From Gryllotalpicola protaetiae (GTDB taxonomy: Bacteria > Actinomycetota > Actinomycetes > Actinomycetales > Microbacteriaceae), in assembly GCF_003627055.1 (NCBI RefSeq), contig NZ_CP032624.1, positions 248,001-312,000 of the forward strand: a DNA stretch of 64,000 nt, in the 5' to 3' direction. Below, piece after piece: positions 1 to 8,114 of this stretch; the stretch's first letter is position 1; every line of letters starts with the position of its first letter. A program made the translations under genes and the position numbers. Below the pieces are notes generated by a model. That model did no database searches and was not told the origin of the DNA. It was given only the letters and a program-made list of their open reading frames with translations.

Positions 1-1102
1 CCACCGATGACTCACGCACGATGAGCTCCGGTTCGAGCTGCACGTGGTGCACGGGCCGCGCCGCGCCCTCCTCCAGGCGGGCGATCAGCGTCTCGACGGC
101 GACCCGCCCGACCCAGCTCTTCGGCGGCCGCACTGCCGAGATCGGCGGCGAGCCGAGGTGCGCCACCTCGTCGTCGTACGCGACCACCGACAGATCGTCG
201 GGCACGCGCACGCCCCGGTCGATGCAGTGCTGCACGAAGCGCAGCGCCTGCCGGTCGGCGTGGATCAGCATCGCCGTCGTTCCGGTCGCCCTGCAGCGTT
301 CGAGCACGTCGTCCATGAACGCCTCGGCGTCGGGCCCCTCGCAGCGGTTCGCATCGTCGCAGACGGTGTCGTCGACGTGCTGCCGCATGCTCTGCAGGGT
401 CTCCGTCCAGCCGCGCTGCACCGGCGGCGCGGTGGGGCTCGTCGATGAGGCGAGCAGGCCGATGCGGTCGTGGCCGGTCGAGCGCAGATGTCGCACGGCG
501 ACCTCCGCACCGCGCGCGTGGTCGGTCGTGACCGATTCGAGCCGGCTCGTGACGACCCCGCGCCCCGGCCGCCGCTCGACGAGCACAACCGGAACGGGAA
601 GCGTGTCGAGCCAGCGCAGCAGCTCGCGCCCCTCCGTGCCAGCGGTCTCGGGGGCCGCGATGACGCCGTGGACCCCCGGGGTGTCCACGAGCGCCTGGAT
701 CTGCTTGCGATTGTCGGCCGCGTCATAGCGCGAGCCGCGCAGCACGATGCGCGCACGCGACTGTGCGGCGGCGACGCGCGCGCCGTTGACGACGTGCGGG
801 TAGTAGTAGTCGAGCGACGGCACGACGACGCCGATCGTGTACCGGGCGAGGCCGTTCTCGGCCGCACCACGCGTGCGCACGCTGTGATCCAGTGGGCTGC
901 GCAGCGTCGCGCCGCCGTGCACGCGCGTGACGAGTCCCTGCCTGGCCAGGTCATTGATGTCCCGCCGCACGGTCATCTCGCTCACCTCGAGCAGCCGGGC
1001 GAGCTCGGTGACGAGCACCGAGCCGTTCAGCCGCAGCTCCTCGAGCAGCCGCTCCTTCCGTTGCACCGAGAATCGGGCGGCCAGCGGCCTCTCTTCGCTC
1101 AT
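1..1102 (-). CDS. LacI-type regulator with DeoR-type HTH (3' end cut by window edge)
   Basis: A transcription factor, read from an ATG at 1102 and running off the left edge after about 367 codons. Residues 1-60 form a DeoR-type winged helix-turn-helix (VSEMTVRRDINDLARQGLVT, then RVHGGA); the rest is a periplasmic-binding-protein-like LacI effector domain (YTIGVVVPSLDYYYPHV near its start). The last visible residues, PELIVRESSV, are typical of a LacI C-terminus, so only a few residues are missing. The start codon overlaps the stop of the heparinase-like gene by 4 bp, so the two are cotranscribed. Inferred role: sugar-responsive regulator of this locus, probably acting at the palindrome at 3023-3040. 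Confidence 0.9.
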   Translation of the reverse strand, partial: MSEERPLAARFSVQRKERLLEELRLNGSVLVTELARLLEVSEMTVRRDINDLARQGLVTRVHGGATLRSPLDHSVRTRGAAENGLARYTIGVVVPSLDYYYPHVVNGARVAAAQSRARIVLRGSRYDAADNRKQIQALVDTPGVHGVIAAPETAGTEGRELLRWLDTLPVPVVLVERRPGRGVVTSRLESVTTDHARGAEVAVRHLRSTGHDRIGLLASSTSPTAPPVQRGWTETLQSMRQHVDDTVCDDANRCEGPDAEAFMDDVLERCRATGTTAMLIHADRQALRFVQHCIDRGVRVPDDLSVVAYDDEVAHLGSPPISAVRPPKSWVGRVAVETLIARLEEGAARPVHHVQLEPELIVRESSV

Positions 1103-3000
1103 CGCTCTCCTCCGATGGTCACGGTCAGGTGCCCGGCCGGGTCGGGCAGGGTCAGGGTCAGGCGGGTGAGGCGCGCGCCCCATACCGCGCACAGCTCAGC
1201 GTCATCGAGTTCCCAGTCATCGAGCGCGACGGATGCCTCCTGCCGATCCCACTCGATGAGCACGCTCTCCCCGTCGGCGCTCAGGCGCAGCGCCGTCTCG
1301 GCGACGCGCTCGGGTGCGGCTCGCAGCAGGTAGTGCACACACGCCTCGCCCGCCTCGAGCCGCCACTCGTCGGCAACGGTGATGCGAGCGAACGCCCGAT
1401 CCAGCTGCGCCACGCGCCGCCACGACTCCCCCGGCGCCAGTGCGTAGGCGCCGGTCAGGTCGAGGGCGACCCCGGCCTCGTCGACCGCGAGCACCTCAGC
1501 ACGGAACGTCGCGCCGACGCCTTGCTCGAGCCCGCGCGGCGCCGGCGCAGAGTGCCACTCGCTGCGCATCGCCGGCAGCTCGTAGCGGCGCGGCCCGAAG
1601 GTCCGCGCCGTGTACGTCGTCTTGCCCGCGTCCACGACGAGTGGCACCCCGCCGCTCGCGACGATGACCGAGCCGAGGTCGAGATGGTTGTGGTTCTCGC
1701 CGTTGTGGCCGCCCTTCACCGCGAGCGCCAGGCCGGCCTCACCCGCGCGCTCGCGTGCCACGAGAACCTCGATCGACGGCAGCCAACTGCGTGCCACGAG
1801 CGGGGGCCCGGCCGGCTTGCCCGCTACCCACTCGGGGTCCGCGAGCGCGTGCAGCAGCCGCCCCAGGCCGCCGGCGACGGCGGCAACCGGCCCGGCGGTG
1901 GTTCTCTGGGCGAGGGCGTGCCGCGCGGCATCCGCATCGCCCACGCGCCGCGCCCACGCGAACGGGGCGTGCCAGGGCTCGCCGCCGCGCAGCCGGGCCG
2001 AGCCGTCGGCCACGTTCACGTACCAGTCACCGCCGAGGTGCATGCGGTGCGGGAACGAGACGGTCGCCACGAGCGCCGGAACGCCTGCGGCGTCGAGCGC
2101 GCCGCCGGTCGCGCGTCGCGTGAACTCGAGCGCCTCGATCGCGCGGCACGCGCCGTTCCACCAGTAGGCGAATCCCTCGTCGGGGGCGCCGTCGGGCGGC
2201 AGGGTCGCGACGTAGCGGTCGATGCCGTCCAGCGCGCGGGCGACGAGCTCTGCCCGCTGCGCGGGGTCGCCCTCGAGCAGCACGGCGGCCGTGATGACGT
2301 TGCCCTGGATCCACGGGCTCCAGTTGTGCACGTGCCCGTCGAGGCCGAGCCAGTGCCAGTCGCGTCGGGTGAGGAACGGCTCGAACACGCGGCGCCGCAC
2401 CTCGTGGCGCACCCGGGCGCGCAGCCCGGGCACCCGCTCGTCGAAGGCCGGACCGAGCAGGTGGTCGGCCCACGCGAGCTGCGCGGCGAGCTCTCCCGCG
2501 CCGAGGTCGAGGTAGGGGCTCGCCTCGCGCGGCACGACCTCGCTGTGCGCACTGAAGACGTCGTCGTGCGCCGCCCACGACCAGCCGCTCTGCTCGCACG
2601 CGAGCAGCACGCCGTCCGCGGCCTCGTCGACCCACCGGGTAGCGCCGGTGACTGCAGCCATGACGACCGCGCGGGTGAGCCGCTCTGCGCGGGCACGCAC
2701 GGCGTCCTCGTAGCGGGTGCGGTTGCCGTCGCGGAAGAACGCCGCGAACTGCGACAGCAGCGGCTGCGGCCATGGCGTTCCCCGCTCGACGTCGGCCGCG
2801 GCGCGGATCGCCGTGATCGTCGCGGAGTCGGCCGCGTTCCAGAAGGCGCGGTCACGGAGGTCCGGGATTCCGAGCCGGGCGGTCGCGTGGGCAAGGCTCG
2901 ACTCGAGCGCCTCGGGCGCGAGTCCCCCGCCCCAGAGCGCACGCAGGGGCCCGTCGAAAGGCTCGCACGCGACCGTCTCGGGCACTGTCGTCATCGTCAT
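1099..3000 (-). CDS. Heparinase II/III-family polysaccharide lyase-like protein
   Basis: A 633-residue protein of the heparinase II/III (alginate-lyase-like) family, which cleaves uronic-acid polysaccharides by beta-elimination. The N-terminal half looks like the alpha/alpha toroid; the C-terminal half carries the conserved NHNHLDLGS segment followed by VPLVVDAG and a Tyr-rich TYTARTFGPRRYE stretch where the catalytic His and Tyr are expected. I chose the ATG at 3000 because AGGAACG lies about 8 bases upstream; an in-frame start at 3063 would run through the operator region. No signal peptide is obvious, which suggests cytoplasmic action on imported oligosaccharides. The substrate cannot be deduced. 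Confidence 0.82.
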   Translation of the reverse strand: MTMTTVPETVACEPFDGPLRALWGGGLAPEALESSLAHATARLGIPDLRDRAFWNAADSATITAIRAAADVERGTPWPQPLLSQFAAFFRDGNRTRYEDAVRARAERLTRAVVMAAVTGATRWVDEAADGVLLACEQSGWSWAAHDDVFSAHSEVVPREASPYLDLGAGELAAQLAWADHLLGPAFDERVPGLRARVRHEVRRRVFEPFLTRRDWHWLGLDGHVHNWSPWIQGNVITAAVLLEGDPAQRAELVARALDGIDRYVATLPPDGAPDEGFAYWWNGACRAIEALEFTRRATGGALDAAGVPALVATVSFPHRMHLGGDWYVNVADGSARLRGGEPWHAPFAWARRVGDADAARHALAQRTTAGPVAAVAGGLGRLLHALADPEWVAGKPAGPPLVARSWLPSIEVLVARERAGEAGLALAVKGGHNGENHNHLDLGSVIVASGGVPLVVDAGKTTYTARTFGPRRYELPAMRSEWHSAPAPRGLEQGVGATFRAEVLAVDEAGVALDLTGAYALAPGESWRRVAQLDRAFARITVADEWRLEAGEACVHYLLRAAPERVAETALRLSADGESVLIEWDRQEASVALDDWELDDAELCAVWGARLTRLTLTLPDPAGHLTVTIGGER

Positions 3001-3022
3001 TGATGTTCGTTCCTGTTCAAGT

Positions 3023-3040
3023 GAGAACGAAGCTGTTCTC
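3023..3040. promoter_or_regulatory. Candidate operator: 6+6 bp perfect inverted repeat
   Basis: GAGAAC-N6-GTTCTC lies between the divergent heparinase-like gene (start 3000) and the hydroxyacid dehydrogenase gene (start 3116). It is the only strong dyad in this promoter region and is well placed for the DeoR/LacI-type regulator encoded at the left edge. The assignment is inference. Confidence 0.55.
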
Positions 3041-3115
3041 GTTGTTTGACTCGCGTCGGGCATGACTATTCACTGAATTCCGCAACGGCGCAACCAGTGA
3101 GGAGCACCCAGCTCG

Positions 3116-4135
3116 ATGACCACCCAACGAGTCCCCGAAGCGCTCATCCTGATGAGCCGCGAGGCCTTCGACGCACAGTTCGACGACGCCCGGCTCGCAC
3201 GGCTGCGCGCTCTCGCCGCACTGCCCGAGCCCATCTGGGTCGACGATCTCGACGACCCTGCGCTCACCGCGCGGCTCACGGGCGTCGAAGTCCTCATCAC
3301 CGGCTGGGGCGCGCCGCTGCTCGACGAGGCACGGCTCGATCGGATGCCGCAGCTGAAGGTGATGCTGCACGGCGCCGGCACGATCAGATCGATGGTCACG
3401 GATGCCTTCTGGAAGCGCGGCATCGCGGCGGCGAACGTCGCCGACGTGAACGCGGTGCCGGTCGCCGAGTTCACGCTCGCCGCCGTGATCATGGCGGGCA
3501 AGCGCGCCCCCTTCCTCGCCGCGGACGCGACCGTTCACGCAGGCTGGGAGAGCATCGACCGCTTCGGCCAGCTCGGCAATGTCGGGCGGACGGTCGGCGT
3601 CGTCGGCTTCTCGCGGGTCGGCCGCCGGGTCGTCTCGGCGCTGCAGCAGCTCGAGGCGCTCACCTGCCTCGTCTACGACCCGTACGCCGACGCCGGCGAG
3701 GTCACGGCCGCAGGCGGCCGGCTCGTCGGCACGCTCGACGAGCTGCTCCCCCGCGTCGACGTGCTGTCGCTGCACGTTCCGGCGCTGCCGGAGACCCGGA
3801 ACATGATCGGCGCGGCCGAGCTCGCCGCCCTTCCAGACCACGCGACCGTGATCAACACGGCGCGCGGCTCGGTGATCGACACCGCCGCGCTCGAGGCCGA
3901 ATGCGCCTCGGGCAGGCTCAATGCGATCATCGACGTCACCGAGCCGGAGCCGCTGCCTGCGGCATCCGTTCTCTTCTCGCTGCCCAACGTCATGGTCACC
4001 CCGCACATCGCCGGCTCGCTCGGCAATGAGCTGTACCGCATGACCGACGCCGCGCTGGACGAGCTCGAGCGCTACGTGCGCGGGCTTCCTCTCAGCGCCG
4101 CCATCAGCAGTGAGGACCTGCGCCTGAGCGCATAG
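3116..4135 (+). CDS. D-isomer-specific 2-hydroxyacid dehydrogenase
   Basis: A 339-residue NAD-dependent dehydrogenase of the D-2-hydroxyacid (SerA/GyaR-like) superfamily. The Rossmann nucleotide-binding loop is VGVVGFSRVGRR; the catalytic Arg lies in NTARGSVIDTAAL, the Asp/Glu region in DVTEPEPLP, and the catalytic His in VTPHIAGS. GAGGAG at 3099-3104 supports the ATG. It is the first gene of the rightward unit containing the sugar importer, 65 bp from the next gene. It probably reduces or oxidises a hydroxyacid from sugar or uronate breakdown; the exact substrate is unknown. Confidence 0.88.
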   Translation: MTTQRVPEALILMSREAFDAQFDDARLARLRALAALPEPIWVDDLDDPALTARLTGVEVLITGWGAPLLDEARLDRMPQLKVMLHGAGTIRSMVTDAFWKRGIAAANVADVNAVPVAEFTLAAVIMAGKRAPFLAADATVHAGWESIDRFGQLGNVGRTVGVVGFSRVGRRVVSALQQLEALTCLVYDPYADAGEVTAAGGRLVGTLDELLPRVDVLSLHVPALPETRNMIGAAELAALPDHATVINTARGSVIDTAALEAECASGRLNAIIDVTEPEPLPAASVLFSLPNVMVTPHIAGSLGNELYRMTDAALDELERYVRGLPLSAAISSEDLRLSA

Positions 4136-4200
4136 CCCGGTCACCCCAGCACCAACCCTGCACCAAGATAAAAGACGGAATGACAAAGGAGTTATCCATC

Positions 4201-5505
4201 ATGAAGCGCCCTATGCGCATGCTGGCCGTCGCCGGCATCACGGCCGCCGCGCTCGCCCTCGCGGGCTGCGCAGGCTCCCCCAACTCGGACGCGAAGAGCA
4301 CCGATTCCGGTTCGGGCGGCGACGCCAAGACGACACTGTCGGTCTCGGTCTGGGACTACGCGGCGACGCCGGAGTTCAAGGCGCTGTTCGACGCGTTCCA
4401 CGCGGCCAACCCGAACATCACGATCCAGCCCGTCGACGTGCCGAACGCCGCCGACTACGAGGCCAAGGTGACGACGATGCTCGCGGGCGGCGACTCGACC
4501 GACATCATCACGGTGAAGAACCTGACCGACTACTCGGGCTACGCCTCGAAGCAGCAGCTGCTCAACCTCAACAGCGTCGAGAAGCAGGTGCCGGCCGACA
4601 AGCTCGCCGGCCTGGACTCGTACAAGTACAAGGGCACCTACTACGCCCTCCCCTATCGCACGGACTTCTCGGTGCTGTTCTACAACAAGACGATGTTCCA
4701 GCAGGCGGGTCTCGACGCGCCTGACAACCTCACCTGGGACGAGTTCGCGAGCGACGCTGCGAAGCTCACCTCCGGCAGCGGCGCGAACAAGGTCTACGGC
4801 GCTTACGTGCACACCTGGAACTCCCTCGTCCAGGGCATCGCAGCCGTGCAGAACGACAAGGATCTGAACGACCCGAGCGACTACAGCTACCTCGCCGACC
4901 AGTACAACATGATGCTCAAGCTCCAGAAGGCGGGCGACATCCCGAACTACGGCGAGGCGACGTCGCAGAAGCTCGCGTACCAGACCGAGTTCGAGACCGG
5001 CAAGGCCGCCATGGTGCCGATGGGGACCTGGCTGATCGCGCCGCTGCTCGCCGACAAGGCCAAGGGCGTCTCCGTGCCCGACTGGGGCATCGCGCAGCTG
5101 CCGCAGATCAAATCGGGCGGCAAGATCGTCACCGACGGCGGTCCGACCGGCTTCGGCATCAACAAGAACTCGAAGAACCAGGCCGCAGCCAAGAAGTTCA
5201 TCGAGTTCGCAGCCAGCGAGAAGGGCGCGGAAGCGGTCGCCTCGATCGGAATCGTCCCGTCCTACCAAAGCAGCGCGATCACGACGAAGTATTTCGGCCT
5301 GACCGGCATGCCCCAGGACGACCTCTCCAAGAAGGCATTCGCGCCCGACAGCGTCAAGCCCGACCAGCCGGTGAGCCCCAACACCGCCGCGATCGGCACC
5401 GTGCTCAATCAGGAGCACCAGCTGATCATGACGGGCGGGAAGTCGGTCGATGACGGCCTCAAGGAGATGGAGTCTCTGGTCAAGAGCCAGGCGCTCAGCC
5501 AGTAG
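4201..5505 (+). CDS. Sugar ABC transporter substrate-binding lipoprotein (CUT1)
   Basis: A 434-residue family-1 extracellular solute-binding protein. The signal peptide ends in a lipobox (LALAGC, lipid Cys23), so it is anchored outside the membrane. The mature part shows the usual type-I pattern (WDYAATPEFKALFDAF near the start, ALPYRTDFSVLFYNK in the middle). The ATG at 4201 has AAAGGAG nine bases upstream; an in-frame ATG at 4180 lies before that site and is unlikely. It is followed by two CUT1 permeases. No ATPase gene is present, as is common in Actinobacteria, where a shared MsmK-type ATPase serves many CUT1 importers. Confidence 0.93.
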   Translation: MKRPMRMLAVAGITAAALALAGCAGSPNSDAKSTDSGSGGDAKTTLSVSVWDYAATPEFKALFDAFHAANPNITIQPVDVPNAADYEAKVTTMLAGGDSTDIITVKNLTDYSGYASKQQLLNLNSVEKQVPADKLAGLDSYKYKGTYYALPYRTDFSVLFYNKTMFQQAGLDAPDNLTWDEFASDAAKLTSGSGANKVYGAYVHTWNSLVQGIAAVQNDKDLNDPSDYSYLADQYNMMLKLQKAGDIPNYGEATSQKLAYQTEFETGKAAMVPMGTWLIAPLLADKAKGVSVPDWGIAQLPQIKSGGKIVTDGGPTGFGINKNSKNQAAAKKFIEFAASEKGAEAVASIGIVPSYQSSAITTKYFGLTGMPQDDLSKKAFAPDSVKPDQPVSPNTAAIGTVLNQEHQLIMTGGKSVDDGLKEMESLVKSQALSQ

Positions 5506-5526
5506 TCGTCTCAGCAAGGAACCACA

Positions 5527-6462
5527 ATGACCACAACCTCAGTGGCCCAGGTCGAGTCGGGGCGCGCGCTGCGCGCCCCGGCCCGCGGGCGCAGACTGCG
5601 CCGCCGCGCGACGCTGATCGGCTGGAGCTTCATCCTGCCGAACTTCCTCGGCTTCGCGCTCTTCACCCTCATCCCCGTGATCGCGGCGCTCGGACTGTCG
5701 TTCATGAGCTGGGACGCGTACAACCCGCCGAAGTGGATCGGGCTCGCGAATTTCACCAGGCTCGCGCACGACCCGCTGTTCTGGGCGGCACTGCAGAACA
5801 CGGTGCTCTACGCCGTCGGCCATGTGCCGCTCACGCTCGCCCTCTCGCTCGGCCTCGCCCTGCTGCTCAATCGCAAGCTCAAGGGCATCCAGTTCTTCCG
5901 GGTCGCGATCTTCTTCCCGTACATCAGCTCGCTCGTCGCCATCGCGATCGTGTGGAACCTGCTGTTCGACCCGTCGACCGGCCCGATCAACGCCCTGCTC
6001 ACCCATCTCGGCGTCGCGAACCCGCCGGGGTGGACGTCGAGCACGACCTGGGCGCTGCCCGCCGTGATCATCACGAGCGTGTGGAAGGACATGGGCTACT
6101 ACATGATCCTGTTCCTCGCCGGCCTGCAGGCCGTCCCCGGCGAGCTCTACGAGGCGGCGGCCGTCGACGGCGCGAACGCGTGGCACAAGTTCTGGAACGT
6201 CACCGTTCCCGGCCTGCGTCCGACCACGTTCTTCGTCCTCGTCATCCTCACCGTCTCGAGCTTCAAGGTGTTCGACCTGATCTTCGTCATGACCGAGGGC
6301 GGCCCCGGGCGCGCGACCCTGGTGCTCTCCCAGCTCATCTACCAGGACGGCATCCTGAACGGGCAGTTCGGCTATTCATCCGCCATCTCGCTCGTGCTGT
6401 TCGTGATGGTGCTCGTGATCACTCTGTTCCAGTACCGCCTGCAGAACAGGAGGCAGGACTGA
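5527..6462 (+). CDS. Sugar ABC transporter permease (MalF/UgpA type)
   Basis: A 311-residue inner-membrane permease of the CUT1 family with six predicted transmembrane segments. The ATPase-coupling EAA loop is visible as ELYEAAAVDGANAWHKFWNV followed by TVPGLRPT. A weak AAGGA site sits five bases before the ATG. Its stop overlaps the next permease start by one base (TGATG), so the pair is translationally coupled and forms the heterodimeric channel for the upstream binding protein. Confidence 0.93.
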   Translation: MTTTSVAQVESGRALRAPARGRRLRRRATLIGWSFILPNFLGFALFTLIPVIAALGLSFMSWDAYNPPKWIGLANFTRLAHDPLFWAALQNTVLYAVGHVPLTLALSLGLALLLNRKLKGIQFFRVAIFFPYISSLVAIAIVWNLLFDPSTGPINALLTHLGVANPPGWTSSTTWALPAVIITSVWKDMGYYMILFLAGLQAVPGELYEAAAVDGANAWHKFWNVTVPGLRPTTFFVLVILTVSSFKVFDLIFVMTEGGPGRATLVLSQLIYQDGILNGQFGYSSAISLVLFVMVLVITLFQYRLQNRRQD

Positions 6463-7298
6463 TGGCGACCAGACGGGAACGCGCGCGGCTCGGCAACGCC
6501 GCCCTCTACGTGCTGCTTGCAGCGCTGCTCGTCGTCGTGCTGCTGCCCTTCGTGTGGATGCTGTCGTCGTCGCTCAAGAACAACGTGAACGTGCTGACGG
6601 TACCCGTGCAGTGGATCCCGCACGACTGGAAGTGGACGAACTACCGCGACATCTGGACCCAGATCCCGATGGCCGGCTACCTCGCCAATTCGGCACTGCT
6701 CGCCGTCGTGATCTCGTTCCTGCAGGTGCTCACCGGCAGCTTCGCGGCCTACGGCTTCTCCAAGGTGCGCTTCCCCGGCCGCGACGCGCTGTTCATCGCG
6801 TATCTTGCGACGATCGCGGTGCCGTGGCAGGCGTACATGATTCCGCAGTACATCATGATGCAGCGGGCGCACCTGACGAACACGTTCTGGTCGCTCATCC
6901 TGCTGCAGGCGTTCGGCGCGTTCGGGGTGTTCCTGATGAGGCAGTACTACCTGACGATCCCCGACGAGCTCACCGAGGCCGCGCGCATCGACGGGCTCAC
7001 CGACTACGGCATCTGGGCGCGCATCATCCTGCCGCTGTCGAAGCCGGCCCTCGCGTCGCTCGCGCTGCTCACCTTCGTGAACACGTGGAACGACTACATG
7101 GGCCCGTTCATCTACCTGTCGAGCAACAACCTGTGGACCGTGCAGCTCGGCCTGCGCCAGTTCATCGGCCAGTACTCCGCCGACTACGCGATGATCATGA
7201 CCGGCTCGGTGATCTCGATCGTTCCCGTGCTCGTCATCTTCCTGCTCGGCCAGCGCTACTTCATCGCAGGCATCGCAACGAGCGGATTGAAGGGCTGA
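6462..7298 (+). CDS. Sugar ABC transporter permease (MalG/UgpE type)
   Basis: A 278-residue CUT1 permease, partner of the preceding protein. The EAA loop reads ELTEAARIDGLTDYGIWARI followed by ILPLSKPALASL. An N-terminal transmembrane segment (ALYVLLAALLVVVLLPFVWM) and the conserved C-terminal QRYFIAGIATSGLKG are typical of MalG-like proteins. The gene is one base-overlapped with its upstream neighbour and four bases from the DUF624 gene. Confidence 0.93.
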   Translation: MATRRERARLGNAALYVLLAALLVVVLLPFVWMLSSSLKNNVNVLTVPVQWIPHDWKWTNYRDIWTQIPMAGYLANSALLAVVISFLQVLTGSFAAYGFSKVRFPGRDALFIAYLATIAVPWQAYMIPQYIMMQRAHLTNTFWSLILLQAFGAFGVFLMRQYYLTIPDELTEAARIDGLTDYGIWARIILPLSKPALASLALLTFVNTWNDYMGPFIYLSSNNLWTVQLGLRQFIGQYSADYAMIMTGSVISIVPVLVIFLLGQRYFIAGIATSGLKG

Positions 7299-7302
7299 GC
7301 GG

Positions 7303-8001
7303 ATGCCTGCCCTGAAACTGCCGACGCTGAGCCAGCCGAGCTTCGACCTGGTGTTCGGCTACGTCTACACCGGCCTCGCCGTGAACCTGTGCCTGGCCGC
7401 AGCGAACGCCCCGCTCGCCGTCGGGTTGCTGCTCGTAGGGAATCCATTGTCGGCGTGGCCGTTCTTCCTGCTGCTCTCGCTGACCCTCGCCCCGTCGGCG
7501 GCCGCCGCGTTCGCGGCGTTCGAGGCGGCGAACGCGGGCGGCGCCTCGCCGTTCGCCGCGTTCTGGCGCGGATGGCGGCGGACAGCGAAGCCTGCCTTCA
7601 TGGTCGGCGCCGCACTCGGCGCGCTCGTGCTGCTCGTCGGAATGGACCTCGCGACGACAGCGGGCACGCCGGCCGGCGCGCTGTTCGCACCGGTGCTGCT
7701 GCTCGCCGCCGCGCTCGGCGTCGCCGTTGCGGTGCTCGTGCTGACCGGGCTCGCGACGACCGACGTGCGCCTCGGCGCGCTGGCGAAGGCATCCGTCTTC
7801 ATCGCCCTGCGCCGCGCCCCGCTCAGCCTGCTGTCCCTCGCCGCCGTCGCTGGCGCGTGCGTGTTCGTGCTCGCCCAGCCCGTGCTCGGCGCGCTGCTCG
7901 GCGCCGCGCCCCTGCTGTTCATCGTGTTCAGCAACGCTCGCGCATCGCTCAGCCTCAGCGAGGCGTCGGCACCGGCGCCCGCGTCGCGGCCGCGGGACTG
8001 A
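7303..8001 (+). CDS. DUF624 (YesL-like) membrane protein
   Basis: A 232-residue membrane protein with about five hydrophobic segments. It resembles the DUF624/YesL family, which is habitually encoded beside sugar importers such as the rhamnogalacturonan locus of Bacillus; the molecular role is not known. The start lies four bases after the permease stop with AAGGG upstream, so it is the last gene of the operon. Family assignment rests on length, topology and context rather than on a strong motif. Confidence 0.68.
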   Translation: MPALKLPTLSQPSFDLVFGYVYTGLAVNLCLAAANAPLAVGLLLVGNPLSAWPFFLLLSLTLAPSAAAAFAAFEAANAGGASPFAAFWRGWRRTAKPAFMVGAALGALVLLVGMDLATTAGTPAGALFAPVLLLAAALGVAVAVLVLTGLATTDVRLGALAKASVFIALRRAPLSLLSLAAVAGACVFVLAQPVLGALLGAAPLLFIVFSNARASLSLSEASAPAPASRPRD

Positions 8002-8076
8002 TTCGTCACCGAACACACGGTTCGTCACTCGGAAGCGTGCGGGCGAGGTGACACATCGTGCGTTCCGTGACGAATC
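8000..8076. terminator. Long imperfect hairpin between convergent genes
   Basis: Arms at 8000-8019 and 8057-8076 pair at 18 of 20 positions; the outer ten bases (GATTCGTCAC/GTGACGAATC) are perfect. A third TTCGTCAC copy lies in the loop at 8021-8028. It overlaps the stop of the DUF624 gene and sits before the end of the convergent SLC13 gene. No U-tract follows, so a bidirectional terminator or an mRNA 3'-end stabiliser is inferred. Confidence 0.5.
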
Positions 8077-8114
8077 CTGCGTCGCTGGGAACCGGCCCCA
8101 GAACGGCGCGGCTC

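Noticed and set aside
1129-3003. Long plus-strand open frame opposite the heparinase-like gene
   Set aside because: Its composition is Arg/Ala/Gly/Pro-rich, no family is recognisable, and the opposite strand codes for a clear enzyme. Similar long antisense frames opposite malQ, metE, the SLC13 gene and the MFS genes are also high-GC shadows.
4180-4200. Upstream ATG for the sugar-binding lipoprotein
   Set aside because: It lies before the AAAGGAG site that serves the ATG at 4201, and would put extra residues before the signal peptide.
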